This document shows, one piece after another, positions 1 through 8,593 of a stretch of DNA of 35,597 nucleotides. Position 1 is the stretch's first letter, and every line of letters begins with the position of its first letter. The notes beneath the pieces are model-generated. The model was given only the letters and a program-made list of their open reading frames with translations, did no database searches and was not told the origin of the DNA. Origin of the DNA: Bacillota bacterium (GTDB lineage: Bacteria > Bacillota_I > Bacilli_A > Izemoplasmatales > Hujiaoplasmataceae); assembly GCA_029559915.1 (NCBI GenBank), contig JAKPZU010000078.1, forward strand, positions 1 to 35,597, in the 5' to 3' direction. Made by a program: the position numbers and the translations under genes.

Positions 1-412
1 TCATATAAACTGATAACTCAGTTACGTCGCCCAAATAATCTGTATACGTTAGGGTCAGTTGCTTATAAACCTTAACTCTAAAATAGGTTGGAACATTACT
101 TTGAACTATAACATCCACACGAAGATTTTCAATAAAATCATCTGATGTTTCACTATCGATATTAACCAAATAAACTCCTGGTTTATAAACACCAGGAGCA
201 ATCTCTACTTGAGAAGCCGACATTAATCTGGTAGTGCCATCATGAAAATAAATATCCAAATCGACGTCCACAATTCCCATATTCGGATTATATTCTAAGC
301 TTTGTTCAAGCCTTGTCGTAAACCAGGCATAGGTAATAAACACAAAAGAGGAAATTGTTAAGAAAAACAATATCCAAGATAAAACGAAATGCCTTTTAGA
401 TATTTCTATCAT
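1..412 (-). CDS. Secreted/membrane-anchored SipW-type (AWFT) protein, 3' end cut off by window
   Basis: This ORF is missing from the ORF track because it runs off the left edge. Reading the minus strand from ATG at 412 gives 137 residues without a stop. It starts MIEISKRHFVLSW, followed by one hydrophobic segment (about residues 8-29) that ends in YAWFTT. That arrangement resembles the signal region of SipW-dependent secreted proteins of Firmicutes (TasA/camelysin-like), where AWF/AYF follows the hydrophobic core. The remaining visible part is rich in beta-prone residues and charged turns, as expected of an extracellular beta domain. An AAAGGGGAT ribosome site lies just upstream. The gene sits behind a cyclic-di-GMP-I riboswitch and a perfect promoter, so c-di-GMP probably controls it, which suits a surface or matrix protein. 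The exact family cannot be fixed without the C-terminus. Confidence 0.75.
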   Translation of the reverse strand, partial: MIEISKRHFVLSWILFFLTISSFVFITYAWFTTRLEQSLEYNPNMGIVDVDLDIYFHDGTTRLMSASQVEIAPGVYKPGVYLVNIDSETSDDFIENLRVDVIVQSNVPTYFRVKVYKQLTLTYTDYLGDVTELSVYM

Positions 413-447
413 TGGTTTATCCCCTTTCCAAAAATATCTTTAATATG

Positions 448-476
448 AAAAATGCCCTTGTCTTCTTAGGACAGCA
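448..476 (-). terminator. Second, degenerate terminator-like hairpin in the same leader
   Basis: Fifty-three bases downstream of the first terminator the leader repeats its 3' half almost exactly (GACAAGGGCATTTTT against GACGAGGGCATTTTT). It can pair with TGCTGTC just upstream through a bulged stem, or compete for the first terminator's 5' arm with a single mismatch. It may be a duplicated or backup terminator. Confidence 0.5.
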
Positions 477-499
477 TCTTATATTTCTTTGTAAGAAAT

Positions 500-530
500 A
501 AAAAATGCCCTCGTCTTTATGACAACGGCA
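500..530 (-). terminator. Riboswitch expression-platform terminator
   Basis: On the minus strand TGCCGTTGTC, loop ATAAA, GACGAGGGCA and then a run of Ts form a ten-position stem with one G-G mismatch and one G-T pair. The 5' arm uses the 3' end of the c-di-GMP aptamer. Confidence 0.85.
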
Positions 531-600
531 ACTGGCTACCATCTATCGAAGGCCCTATAGCTTTGCGTCACTAGCTTTCACTAGTTTTGCTATTTACGAT
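523..600 (-). promoter_or_regulatory. Cyclic di-GMP-I (GEMM) riboswitch aptamer
   Basis: The minus-strand RNA contains the hallmark GEMM-I elements in order: AGCAAAAC, a short hairpin capped by GAAA (CTAGT-GAAA-GCTAG), the invariant GACGCAAAGC, a variable P2-type hairpin containing GGGCC, then GGTAGCCAGTTGCCG. These match the known family consensus (GGGCAAAC, GAAA tetraloop, ACGCAAAGC, GGTAGC..GGTTACCG). The aptamer begins at the predicted transcription start and lies upstream of the secreted-protein gene ending at 412. The last conserved bases (TTGCCG) also form the 5' arm of the terminator at 500-530. Ligand binding and termination should therefore compete, which predicts an ON switch; this last point is inference. 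Confidence 0.9.
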
Positions 601-603
601 TAT

Positions 604-632
604 ATTATATTATTAAGGGCAACACTTGTCAA
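604..632 (-). promoter_or_regulatory. Consensus sigma-A promoter for the riboswitch-controlled gene
   Basis: On the minus strand TTGACA (632-627) and TATAAT (609-604) are both perfect and separated by exactly 17 bases. The predicted start near 597 coincides with the 5' edge of the riboswitch aptamer, which supports both calls. Confidence 0.9.
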
Positions 633-719
633 TAATATTGTCAAATTTTAGTTTGATTATGCAATAATTTTATAAAATTGGACTTTAGCAACAAATCGAG
701 GAAAGAATATTATTTTCTT

Positions 720-748
720 TTGCAAAAAATGAGCAAATGACATATAAT
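720..748 (+). promoter_or_regulatory. Probable sigma-A promoter for the large PrsA-like gene
   Basis: TTGCAA (720-725), 17 bases, TATAAT (743-748). It would give a leader of about 130 bases before ATG 887. A second, weaker candidate is TATGAT at 848-853 with TTGTTT at 825-830, also 17 apart. Confidence 0.6.
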
Positions 749-886
749 ATGTGACATGTGTTTATAAATATGGAAAATATGGTAAAAATGAGCTTTTCAT
801 CACAAAACATTAACAATATTTTTGTTGTTTTTAGACACAAAAAATGATATGATATATATTGCGAAAATTATTAAGGAGTGGAAAAC

Positions 887-3800
887 ATGAATAACCCATT
901 AGCTAAAAAGATTATAATAATTGGATCGGTAGTTTTAGCCGTTGTCATCGGAGCAATAGTTCTTTCTTTGACAGTCGGCAAAAAAACAATTCCAAACTTG
1001 AAAGATCCTAACGGCATCTTCTATGAAAGATTGGATGAACAAGGCAATGTAATCTATACAATCACAAACGAAGAAATCTATGAACAAATAAAAGGCAACA
1101 ACGGCGTTCAACAATTAATGATGATGGTCGACGCTGAATTGTTGAAAGGATATTTTGACGATATTACTGAAGCGGAGATTACCGATAAGTTGCAAAAACT
1201 TACTTACGGTACTGACGATGATGACGCAATCGCTGAAATGGACCTCGAAGAAAAACAGAATAAAGAAGACGAATTCGCTAGATCAATGGTTTTAGCTGGT
1301 TATGCTGGAAACGAATACGAATATGTCACTTTAATCATCGCCAGAGAAAAATTCGCTTATGAATCTCTATTGGCAAAAATTACGGAAACTGAAGTTGCTG
1401 CAGCATTCATCTCTTCTTATTTCGAAGATATGAAAGCCATCAACATCCGTTTTACTTCGCAAGAAGATGCTAAAGCTGTCTTGGAAAAATACCATTTAGC
1501 TGAAATTTATGGAAACACCTTGGCGCTTTACAGAGGGTATGCTTATAATTCAGAGACTTTAAAAGATATTAACGATGATATCGTTGAAGCCTATCAGTCC
1601 GTTACTGTTTATTACTTTGATGATAGCGACAATATCCGTGATTTCAACAAACAAGTCGTTTATACTTTAGGAACAAATGGTTTTTATACCGATAAAGACT
1701 CAAAGAGTTATTCATTGGACAATGAAGGGAATCTTCTAAACGATGTTCCGGCTATTGTCATTGAAGCAGACTTAATTTTTGAAGATTATGATACTGCCAA
1801 AACTTATAAAGATGCCAACACAACTTACTATACAATGTCCAGAACTGATGCTTTCGATAAAGACGAAAACGTCTTGATCAAGGATTTAGATGGCAATTTG
1901 GTTTACACCTTGAAATCAGACAATAAAGTATATAACACTGAAGACGTAGACGTCACAACAACTGCTAAGTTAATCTTTAACAAAAACTATAAAGAACAAA
2001 AACATGTTTCAACCTTTACACCAAACAATACAGACGAACTTTCTGAACAAGAAATTCTCAACTACTATATCTTGATGTACAATTACGTTTACGGTGAATA
2101 TCGTGACCTATTGCCAGAAGCCGCTACCAAAACTGAACTTACAGCTTTAGACAACGAAAACTTAATGTTTAACTTTGATGAAGTAAATAAAAAATCAGCT
2201 TCTCTGGCTACTTACATATTTAAGACTGTATCGCAAATCAATTCCAGGACTTATTCTTCTAAACCTCAATCTATCGCCGTTTCCCAAGAAACTTTCTACT
2301 ACATGACTTACAAACTTGAAGAACCGACAAAGCTTAATTTAGGAAAACAAGTTCTTGATTTGATTGAACAAGATATCGTCAACCAAGTTCCAAAAACTGT
2401 TGTTGAAAATATAGAACTTCCTACTTCTGGCGAATATAACGCTACTATTGCTTGGGTATCTTCCAATAAAGAAGTTATCGCCAATGATGGTAAAGTAACT
2501 CCTCCAGCAGTAAATTCAATCGTTGACTTGAGCTATACCATCAAGGTATTGGGAGAAACCAGAATAGGCAAGATTACCATCAATGTCTTGACGGATGGCA
2601 ACAACATCAAAGATCTTGATCTGGAAGTACAATATCCTAGCTTGAAAACATTAATCAACAATCAAGAAATTTATGATGCAGTCAGTGCTAAACTGGTTGA
2701 AACCAAAGTCTATGGTTCTACCGGAAGTACCAATATCAATAAAGAACTTGCGACCTTAAGAACAGATAATGGTTTAGAAATCTACGATTATTATCTAGCA
2801 AAAGATTATCGCGAACTTGATGCTACTTACGACAAAGAAAATAATGGCAACAAAACTATTATCGCAAGTTTGGAAAAAACCCTGGATAGCGAAGAAGCTT
2901 TTGAAATCACAGCTGATGATTTATACGCTTACACCTTAGGAAAATCTCCTGCCATTTATACTTTACAGGCAGCACAATTCAAGGAAGTCTTATATTCCTC
3001 ATTCTATGAAGAAAGTTTTGGCACTGAAAGAAACGTTCAAAAGAATAAATCTTTGAGAATGGATGAAATTCATGCAGTTGTAGCCAATTCAAAATCATAT
3101 TATATCTACATGAAGAGCATGTACGAACAATACGGCATGACTTACCCTTATAAATCCTTCTTGGATTATGCTTATTCACAATATGGCACAAAAACTGAAA
3201 CTGAATTGATGCAATATTTCATCGTATCAGAATTAAGACCTTATTATATCAATAGTGTCATCGATGAAGAAAATGTGGTTCAAGCCTTATATTCAATCGT
3301 TGAAGACAACTATAACAACTACTTCTCACTAGATGTAACTCAAATATTGATTTATCTGGATTACAATGAAGACGGCAAACCAGACAATTACAATGATTAT
3401 GTCGCTAATCTAACTCCGGAAGAAAACACTGCATTCCTATCGCAACTTGCGACATTAGAAACAACAATCAATGATTTTGAAGGTGACTTCAAGGCCTTGG
3501 TAACAGCCTATAAGAAAGCAACCAGAGAAGATGCAACTTGGGGAAGCTTCAAACAAACAGGTATTCTACTTCTTACCGAAGAATTGAACATGCCTGATGA
3601 AGAAGATGAAAAAGTTACTCATTCCTTGCATTACAGCGGTAAATACGGTGTAAAAGACTCTTATGACCCTGACTTCACTTCTGCCTTGATTTCTCTATAT
3701 GAAGAATATCGTTTGCCACAAAATCTTGAACTTGCAGAATTGAAATCGGATTTGGTTGTTACACAATTCGGACTTCACCTGATCTTAGCTAAGAAAGGTG

Positions 3801-4219
3801 AAAACTTCGAACAATTCTCCGCTAAATATTTAAGTACGACTGAAGGTGCAGCTGCTTTCGACAGTGCCTCCTACAATGAATTCGATATGCCGACCGTTGA
3901 GCAACTCGAGTTGTATGCAACCTATAAGTTTTATTCAATGGTTTATGATTTGAGCAATGCCGACGTTGAGGATAAATATGGTATCACTGTTCCAAAGATT
4001 CCTGCCTCTGTTACAAAAGCACTTGATTTTTACTTTGAAGATGTTATCAATCAAGTCTATGTACTTGGCACAGCCAATATTGAAATTGCCAGATCAATGG
4101 CTAACGGAAACTTCCTTGGCAATGATTTGATCGATTGGGAAACTTCCGCAATCACGGCTAATCTTCAAACCATCGAAGACGCTTATTACGGTGCGGTATT
4201 ATCTAAATATTTCGAATAA
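887..4219 (+). CDS. Large membrane-anchored PrsA/SurA-like (peptidyl-prolyl isomerase-type) surface protein with Ig-like domain
   Basis: 1110 residues. The ORF track starts at GTG 878, but AAGGAG at 873-878 is the ribosome site for ATG 887, giving MNNPLAKK. An N-terminal hydrophobic helix (about residues 8-29) anchors a long extracellular part; there is no lipobox cysteine. After the helix the layout (TNEEIYEQI..., helical region) recalls the SurA/PrsA N-terminal chaperone domain. Near residues 955-970, VTQFGLHLILAKKGE matches the end of parvulin (PpiC) domains, which typically read QFGYHII. Residues about 500-567 (LPTSGEYNATIAWVSSNKEV) match the atrophied bacterial Ig fold. It is far longer than PrsA (about 290 residues). 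Isomerase activity is unproven because the catalytic core is not clearly recognisable. The likely role is folding or holding secreted proteins outside the membrane. It is monocistronic, with its own promoter and terminator. Confidence 0.75.
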   Translation: MNNPLAKKIIIIGSVVLAVVIGAIVLSLTVGKKTIPNLKDPNGIFYERLDEQGNVIYTITNEEIYEQIKGNNGVQQLMMMVDAELLKGYFDDITEAEITDKLQKLTYGTDDDDAIAEMDLEEKQNKEDEFARSMVLAGYAGNEYEYVTLIIAREKFAYESLLAKITETEVAAAFISSYFEDMKAINIRFTSQEDAKAVLEKYHLAEIYGNTLALYRGYAYNSETLKDINDDIVEAYQSVTVYYFDDSDNIRDFNKQVVYTLGTNGFYTDKDSKSYSLDNEGNLLNDVPAIVIEADLIFEDYDTAKTYKDANTTYYTMSRTDAFDKDENVLIKDLDGNLVYTLKSDNKVYNTEDVDVTTTAKLIFNKNYKEQKHVSTFTPNNTDELSEQEILNYYILMYNYVYGEYRDLLPEAATKTELTALDNENLMFNFDEVNKKSASLATYIFKTVSQINSRTYSSKPQSIAVSQETFYYMTYKLEEPTKLNLGKQVLDLIEQDIVNQVPKTVVENIELPTSGEYNATIAWVSSNKEVIANDGKVTPPAVNSIVDLSYTIKVLGETRIGKITINVLTDGNNIKDLDLEVQYPSLKTLINNQEIYDAVSAKLVETKVYGSTGSTNINKELATLRTDNGLEIYDYYLAKDYRELDATYDKENNGNKTIIASLEKTLDSEEAFEITADDLYAYTLGKSPAIYTLQAAQFKEVLYSSFYEESFGTERNVQKNKSLRMDEIHAVVANSKSYYIYMKSMYEQYGMTYPYKSFLDYAYSQYGTKTETELMQYFIVSELRPYYINSVIDEENVVQALYSIVEDNYNNYFSLDVTQILIYLDYNEDGKPDNYNDYVANLTPEENTAFLSQLATLETTINDFEGDFKALVTAYKKATREDATWGSFKQTGILLLTEELNMPDEEDEKVTHSLHYSGKYGVKDSYDPDFTSALISLYEEYRLPQNLELAELKSDLVVTQFGLHLILAKKGENFEQFSAKYLSTTEGAAAFDSASYNEFDMPTVEQLELYATYKFYSMVYDLSNADVEDKYGITVPKIPASVTKALDFYFEDVINQVYVLGTANIEIARSMANGNFLGNDLIDWETSAITANLQTIEDAYYGAVLSKYFE

Positions 4220-4234
4220 ACAATATCAAAAATA

Positions 4235-4270
4235 AAACTGTTGGATTTTTTAAAACCCAACAGTTTTTTT
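4235..4270. terminator. Bidirectional intrinsic terminator between convergent genes
   Basis: AAACTGTTGG, A/T-rich loop, CCAACAGTTT followed by Ts on the plus strand and preceded by As (Ts on the minus strand). It serves the large plus-strand gene and the yhaM operon. Confidence 0.9.
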
Positions 4271-5193
4271 TATTCAGACAGTTTGTGTTTATAATATCTT
4301 TCTCTTTCCAAGACACCGATAGGCCCCGTTAAATCGCCGTTTTCCACCAACTCAAGTTCTTCACCCAAAACGCAAGCTTTGGAATCGATGTTGTCGATGA
4401 AATGAATCATTAACGCTTCAGCGATATTCGGTTTTTTTGGTGAACCGAAGTTTCCGTAATAATGATGGGACAACATGATGTGCTGCAATAACATAACTTC
4501 TTCCGAATCGGAATAATTTAAATCTTTGGCAACTGCATCAAGCAAGGAAACACCCATGGAAATATGCCCAATCAGTTTACCCTTGATTGTATAATTGCTG
4601 CCCTCAAAAGAATCAAATTCATGAATCTTGCAGATGTCGTGCAAGATGATACCGGAATACATCAAGTCTGCATTCAACCAATCATATACTTCTAGAAACC
4701 CTTTGGCCAATTTCAACATTGAATGTGTATGGTAGGCAAGTCCGGAAATATAGGCGTGATGAAATTTGGTGGCTGCCGGATAAAGATAAAAGTCTTCTTT
4801 ATTATCAAGATAGATCTTTTCAGTCACAGCCTTTATCACCGGGTTTTTCAGGTTGGCTATGATTGACTCGATGTCTTTAACAATCACGGATGTATTGATA
4901 GGTGCGTGATTATAAAAGAATTTCATCAATTTTTCTTTTTTTTCATCAGAAATATCGATTTCTGAAAGTTTTTTATATTCCAAGGCTTCCAAATGAACTT
5001 TCTCCTTGAATATTACGCCCTCAGTTTTAAAGAAATAAATCTTGTTCAAGGATAAGGTATCATCTTGTTTTAGTCTGACGATGACGCTTTCGTTATTTTC
5101 GGTCAAAACGGTAACCGGATAGGTTTCATAGGTCGAATCGTTTAGCTGCAAGACTTTTGCAAAAAAGTCATATTTTTTACCGGCTTCAAACAT
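4270..5193 (-). CDS. yhaM: 3'-5' exoribonuclease YhaM (OB-fold + HD domain)
   Basis: 307 residues from ATG 5193, close to B. subtilis YhaM (about 314). I chose this start because AAGGGAG lies nine bases upstream; the ORF-track start (5229) would intrude further into pulA. The N-terminal 80 residues look like an OB-fold for nucleic acid binding. The HD-type metal site follows: a histidine in AYHTHSM, LHDICK with the HD pair near residues 185-186, then HISMG and SHHYYG. YhaM-family enzymes degrade RNA, and nicked DNA, from the 3' end in the cytoplasm. The gene is last in the cca-pulA-yhaM operon and overlaps the pulA stop by 8 bases, suggesting translational coupling. No catalytic residue appears to be missing. 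Confidence 0.93.
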   Translation of the reverse strand: MFEAGKKYDFFAKVLQLNDSTYETYPVTVLTENNESVIVRLKQDDTLSLNKIYFFKTEGVIFKEKVHLEALEYKKLSEIDISDEKKEKLMKFFYNHAPINTSVIVKDIESIIANLKNPVIKAVTEKIYLDNKEDFYLYPAATKFHHAYISGLAYHTHSMLKLAKGFLEVYDWLNADLMYSGIILHDICKIHEFDSFEGSNYTIKGKLIGHISMGVSLLDAVAKDLNYSDSEEVMLLQHIMLSHHYYGNFGSPKKPNIAEALMIHFIDNIDSKACVLGEELELVENGDLTGPIGVLERERYYKHKLSE

Positions 5194-7285
5194 TTCCCTC
5201 ATCTCCCTTCTTAAATATATATGTGCCAATTGCTTTTAAATTATATTCAGATGTTTCCTTGACTAAAGTCGGGCTTGAAGAGATGAGAAGGCTATATTCT
5301 TCAGGTATGATGATTGTCTCTTCAATATCTGTTGGTTTAAATACCAACAACAAATTACAGGTGTCATTGTAATGAACCAATAACGATCCCGAGTTAAGAC
5401 TGATACAGTCGGTTTTGGCTTCGAGGTCGCTGGCTGCCTTCAATTTAAAACAATTGAAGTTTTTTCTGATTTTGATTAATTCTCTGACAAATTTGATTTG
5501 TTCATCATGATTTTCCCGTAAAGTCCAATCGACTTTATTGATTTCATCTCCTGATATATATGAATTCTCATCAAGATTCTTGGTCCGGAAAAACTCTTGA
5601 CCCGAATGCAAGAACGGTACTCCTTGCGATAAAATTACCATGGCTGTCGCCAAAAGTTGTTGCTTCCTGATTAAATCCAAATCATCAGTCATGAACAAGC
5701 ATTTATCAAAGAAAGTCAAATTGTCATGGCATTCAACATAATTGATGCTTTGAGCTGAGTATTTGAACATGAACCTATTTCTGGCGCTTCCCAGCACCAT
5801 TTCCTTGACCAAATCAAGATTTTGAACATTACCCGTGGTATAGCCAGGTTCTTTCGGATTGAAGGTTGATCCTTTTATGGTTTCCCTGAATCTGTCATTA
5901 AAAAAACCGATGGTAGGAATTACTTTTTTACTGGCCATATGAGCCATACGATCAGCGAGGTTTGATGTGTACATATTCCAGCCTTCGCCATAAACGATGA
6001 TTTGCGGATTATAGTCATGCAACTCCTGAGCCAATTCATTCATTGTCTCATAATCAATCAAACCCATCAAGTCAAATCTGAACCCGTCTACCTTGTACTC
6101 ACTTGCCCAAAAATGGGTAGCGTCGATTATTAATTTTCGCATCATTTTTCTATGAGTTGCCAGGTCATTCGAACAACCGGAAACATTGGTATTGATGCCA
6201 TTTCTATCGACATGATAGGCATAACCTGGAACCAGTTTTTCCAAAGAAAAATTGAAGGAATCGTAGACATGATTATAAACCACATCCATGACCACGGAAA
6301 TATTTTTTTCGTGCAACTTGTCAATCATCATTTTCAATTCATTGACTCTGGAATAAGCATCGTTTGGTTTTGTGGCGAACGAACCCTCAGGAACCAAATA
6401 TTGACTTGGATTGTAACCCCAGTTGTATTGAGTTTCAGGAAATTCTTCGTCTATTCCTTCAAAATCGAAGAATGGCATTAACTGAACATGGGTTATTCCC
6501 AGTTCAACCAAGTAATCAAGACCAGCTGAATACCCATTAGACGTTTTGATTTTTTCTTCAATGAATCCCAGATATTTTTTAGGATTATTGAAACTAACGT
6601 TTTCATCACTTGTAAAGTCCCTGATACTAGTTTCATAAATAATCGCATCTAGTGGATTTCCGCTAAATTCAGGCTTATTTTTCATTTGATAAGTCTTTTT
6701 GAAATCAATTACGAAATTATATTCACCATTAGCATTGGCAGCTTTTCCATAAGGGTCCAAAACCACTTGTTCCTTACCATTGACATAAACCAGATAACGA
6801 TATTTGTATCCATCCAAATCACCGCCAATATAGATTCGCCAGACTCCCGCAACCCGATTTTCCAGCTCATAATATTTTAGATTGCCAGACTTGTCAATCA
6901 GTTCTAATTTTACATATTTAGCGACTGGAGTCCATATTTTGAATTTTGTGCCATCCGGACTATAGGTAAAACCTAAATCACTTTTTTTGTAGTTGTAAAT
7001 ATTGTCGAACAATTCTGTTCTAACAATCTTGCCAGTATATAGTTCTGACATTTGTTTTTTGGTATTTTCGACAAAATAAACTTTGGTCAAATCAATATAA
7101 GCGTCGAAATTTGCAATTAATTTGATTTCTACGCCCAAGTTTATTTTTTGATTTATTTTAAGTTTGATTATCTCTTCATTACCAACCAAGAAATATTCGA
7201 GGTTGTCCTGATAATTTTTGATGGGTATGATGATTGTGAGTTCATCAAAATTATCAAGGTAACAGTAAAACGGTCTTTTATCCAT
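5186..7285 (-). CDS. pulA: Type I pullulanase (alpha-1,6 debranching enzyme)
   Basis: 699 residues, normal for a cytoplasmic type I pullulanase, and without a signal peptide. After an N-terminal domain of about 100 residues comes a CBM48-like domain (LGFTYSPDGTKFKIWTPVA) and then the GH13 barrel. The type I signature YNWGYNP is present. The four GH13 regions are intact: DVVYNH near residue 332, GFRFDLMG near 404 (catalytic Asp), YGEGWN near 434 (general acid Glu) and ECHDN near 520. It should cleave alpha-1,6 links of pullulan, branched maltodextrins or glycogen imported into the cell. ATG 7285 overlaps the cca stop by 8 bases and GGAGAG precedes it, so it is the middle gene of an operon. Linking a debranching enzyme to cca and yhaM appears to be co-transcription rather than a shared pathway. 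Confidence 0.95.
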   Translation of the reverse strand: MDKRPFYCYLDNFDELTIIIPIKNYQDNLEYFLVGNEEIIKLKINQKINLGVEIKLIANFDAYIDLTKVYFVENTKKQMSELYTGKIVRTELFDNIYNYKKSDLGFTYSPDGTKFKIWTPVAKYVKLELIDKSGNLKYYELENRVAGVWRIYIGGDLDGYKYRYLVYVNGKEQVVLDPYGKAANANGEYNFVIDFKKTYQMKNKPEFSGNPLDAIIYETSIRDFTSDENVSFNNPKKYLGFIEEKIKTSNGYSAGLDYLVELGITHVQLMPFFDFEGIDEEFPETQYNWGYNPSQYLVPEGSFATKPNDAYSRVNELKMMIDKLHEKNISVVMDVVYNHVYDSFNFSLEKLVPGYAYHVDRNGINTNVSGCSNDLATHRKMMRKLIIDATHFWASEYKVDGFRFDLMGLIDYETMNELAQELHDYNPQIIVYGEGWNMYTSNLADRMAHMASKKVIPTIGFFNDRFRETIKGSTFNPKEPGYTTGNVQNLDLVKEMVLGSARNRFMFKYSAQSINYVECHDNLTFFDKCLFMTDDLDLIRKQQLLATAMVILSQGVPFLHSGQEFFRTKNLDENSYISGDEINKVDWTLRENHDEQIKFVRELIKIRKNFNCFKLKAASDLEAKTDCISLNSGSLLVHYNDTCNLLLVFKPTDIEETIIIPEEYSLLISSSPTLVKETSEYNLKAIGTYIFKKGDEGNV

Positions 7286-8450
7286 CTAGTCTCTCCATCA
7301 GTATCTTTGCGTATTCTTTTAATTTTTCAAAATCATTTTGTAGGTGACGGTTGACGACTTGGAATTCCAATTCTTCCAAGACTTCACCGATTATTTCTTC
7401 ATTGTAGATTTTCTTTATCTCCAATAAATCCGAACCGTTGATTTGCATTTGGTCACGTCGCTTTATCGGTAGATGTTCTTCAATCTCTTCAATCAACATT
7501 TCTTGATCGTTATTAGGAAATCTTATCAACTGGATTTTGTTCGCTCTCAAACATGCAGTTTTTCCCAGTTTATAAACTAATGAAGGATTGAAACGTGAGT
7601 TTTTTATCGTCTTCAAAATATGAACCATCCGATACATCAGCATTTTTTCTTTATTGGAAAAACGCCAGTATTCAGGGATTTCCTTATTTTCAAGACATAA
7701 ACTGAAAGCGAAAAACTCTGTAAAATCCAAGTTTATTTCGCTATTAGAATATAGTGCGATTGATTGGGTGAAAATTGGAAAAGCTCTCTTAATATCAATG
7801 TCCACCATATATTTTATTGCTTGTTTTTGGTTAATCTCCTTAAAGATATACTCTAGCTCGGGAATCACTCTTTCGCTCGGTAATAGGTTAATTTTTTCTG
7901 CATTGTTCTTCATGCTCTTCAAAGTTGATTCTTCGATGAGAAAACCGAATTTACTGACAAATCTCAATGCTCTCAAGATTCTTAATGCATCCTCATCAAA
8001 ACGTTCATCAGGATTGCCAATCGCTTTAATTATGCCCTTTTCCAAATCATCTTTTCCATTGAACAAATCGACAATATTACCACCCGAATCCATAGCCAAA
8101 GCGTTGATGGTAAAATCTCTACGTTTTAAATCGTCGATAAGTTTGTTGGTATATACAACCGATTCCGGTTTACGGTGATCTTCATATTCCTTATCAATCC
8201 TGTAAGTCGTTACTTCAAAAGCATGCTCTTCAAGATATACAGTGATGGTACCATACTTCTTTCCGGTAGCCTTGGTATTTTCAAACAACTCTTCTACCTC
8301 GTCCGGTAAAGCGTTGGTGGTGATATCAATATCATCTGATTCTTTATTTAACAGATAGTCTCTCACAAAACCGCCTACAAAGTAGGCTTCATATCCGGAT
8401 TCAATTAGTTTTTCCAGAATGGTTCTTCCCAAAGCATGCGATCTATTCAT
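7278..8450 (-). CDS. cca: CCA-adding tRNA nucleotidyltransferase (class II)
   Basis: 390 residues. The nucleotidyltransferase head is clear: FVGGFVRDYLL (residues 24-34), the metal-binding DIDIT shortly after, then RRDFTINALAMD and the nucleotide-selecting region DERFDEDALRILRALRF. The helical neck, body and tail follow. It adds or repairs the 3' CCA of tRNAs. The three tRNA genes in this window already encode CCA, so the role here is mostly repair. It is the first gene of the cca-pulA-yhaM operon. Translation begins at ATG 8450, only three bases after GGTGAT. An extended -10 lies immediately upstream, so the leader is extremely short (see the promoter entry). An antisense ORF of 174 residues on the plus strand is a shadow. 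Confidence 0.96.
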   Translation of the reverse strand: MNRSHALGRTILEKLIESGYEAYFVGGFVRDYLLNKESDDIDITTNALPDEVEELFENTKATGKKYGTITVYLEEHAFEVTTYRIDKEYEDHRKPESVVYTNKLIDDLKRRDFTINALAMDSGGNIVDLFNGKDDLEKGIIKAIGNPDERFDEDALRILRALRFVSKFGFLIEESTLKSMKNNAEKINLLPSERVIPELEYIFKEINQKQAIKYMVDIDIKRAFPIFTQSIALYSNSEINLDFTEFFAFSLCLENKEIPEYWRFSNKEKMLMYRMVHILKTIKNSRFNPSLVYKLGKTACLRANKIQLIRFPNNDQEMLIEEIEEHLPIKRRDQMQINGSDLLEIKKIYNEEIIGEVLEELEFQVVNRHLQNDFEKLKEYAKILMERLDG

Positions 8451-8453
8451 AAA

Positions 8454-8474
8454 ATCACCAAAATAATTATACCA
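8454..8474 (-). promoter_or_regulatory. Compact extended -10 promoter fused to the cca ribosome site
   Basis: Minus strand TGG-TATAAT (8474-8466), six bases, GGTGAT (8459-8454), three bases, ATG. There is no convincing -35, but TGN before TATAAT is an extended -10. The transcript would begin at or next to the ribosome site. Confidence 0.75.
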
Positions 8475-8569
8475 TAATCATTGATATTATACTAATTGTT
8501 TTACAGTAAATCATTGATTAATGTAGAGCGTTTTCCTTCAAGATTTATGTTTTTAAATTGCTAACTTTA

Positions 8570-8590
8570 TGTTATAATACTTTCGGTGAG
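8570..8590 (+). promoter_or_regulatory. Compact extended -10 promoter fused to the yigZ ribosome site
   Basis: TGT-TATAAT (8570-8578), six bases, GGTGAG (8585-8590), three bases, ATG 8594. This is the same layout as for cca, facing the other way in the same intergenic region. Confidence 0.75.
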
Positions 8591-8593
8591 AAA

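Noticed and set aside
6152-6481. 109-residue plus-strand ORF
   Set aside because: Antisense shadow of pulA, no start signals.
7654-8178. 174-residue plus-strand ORF
   Set aside because: Lies wholly antisense to cca, has no ribosome site and no family motif; cca motifs on the other strand are certain.
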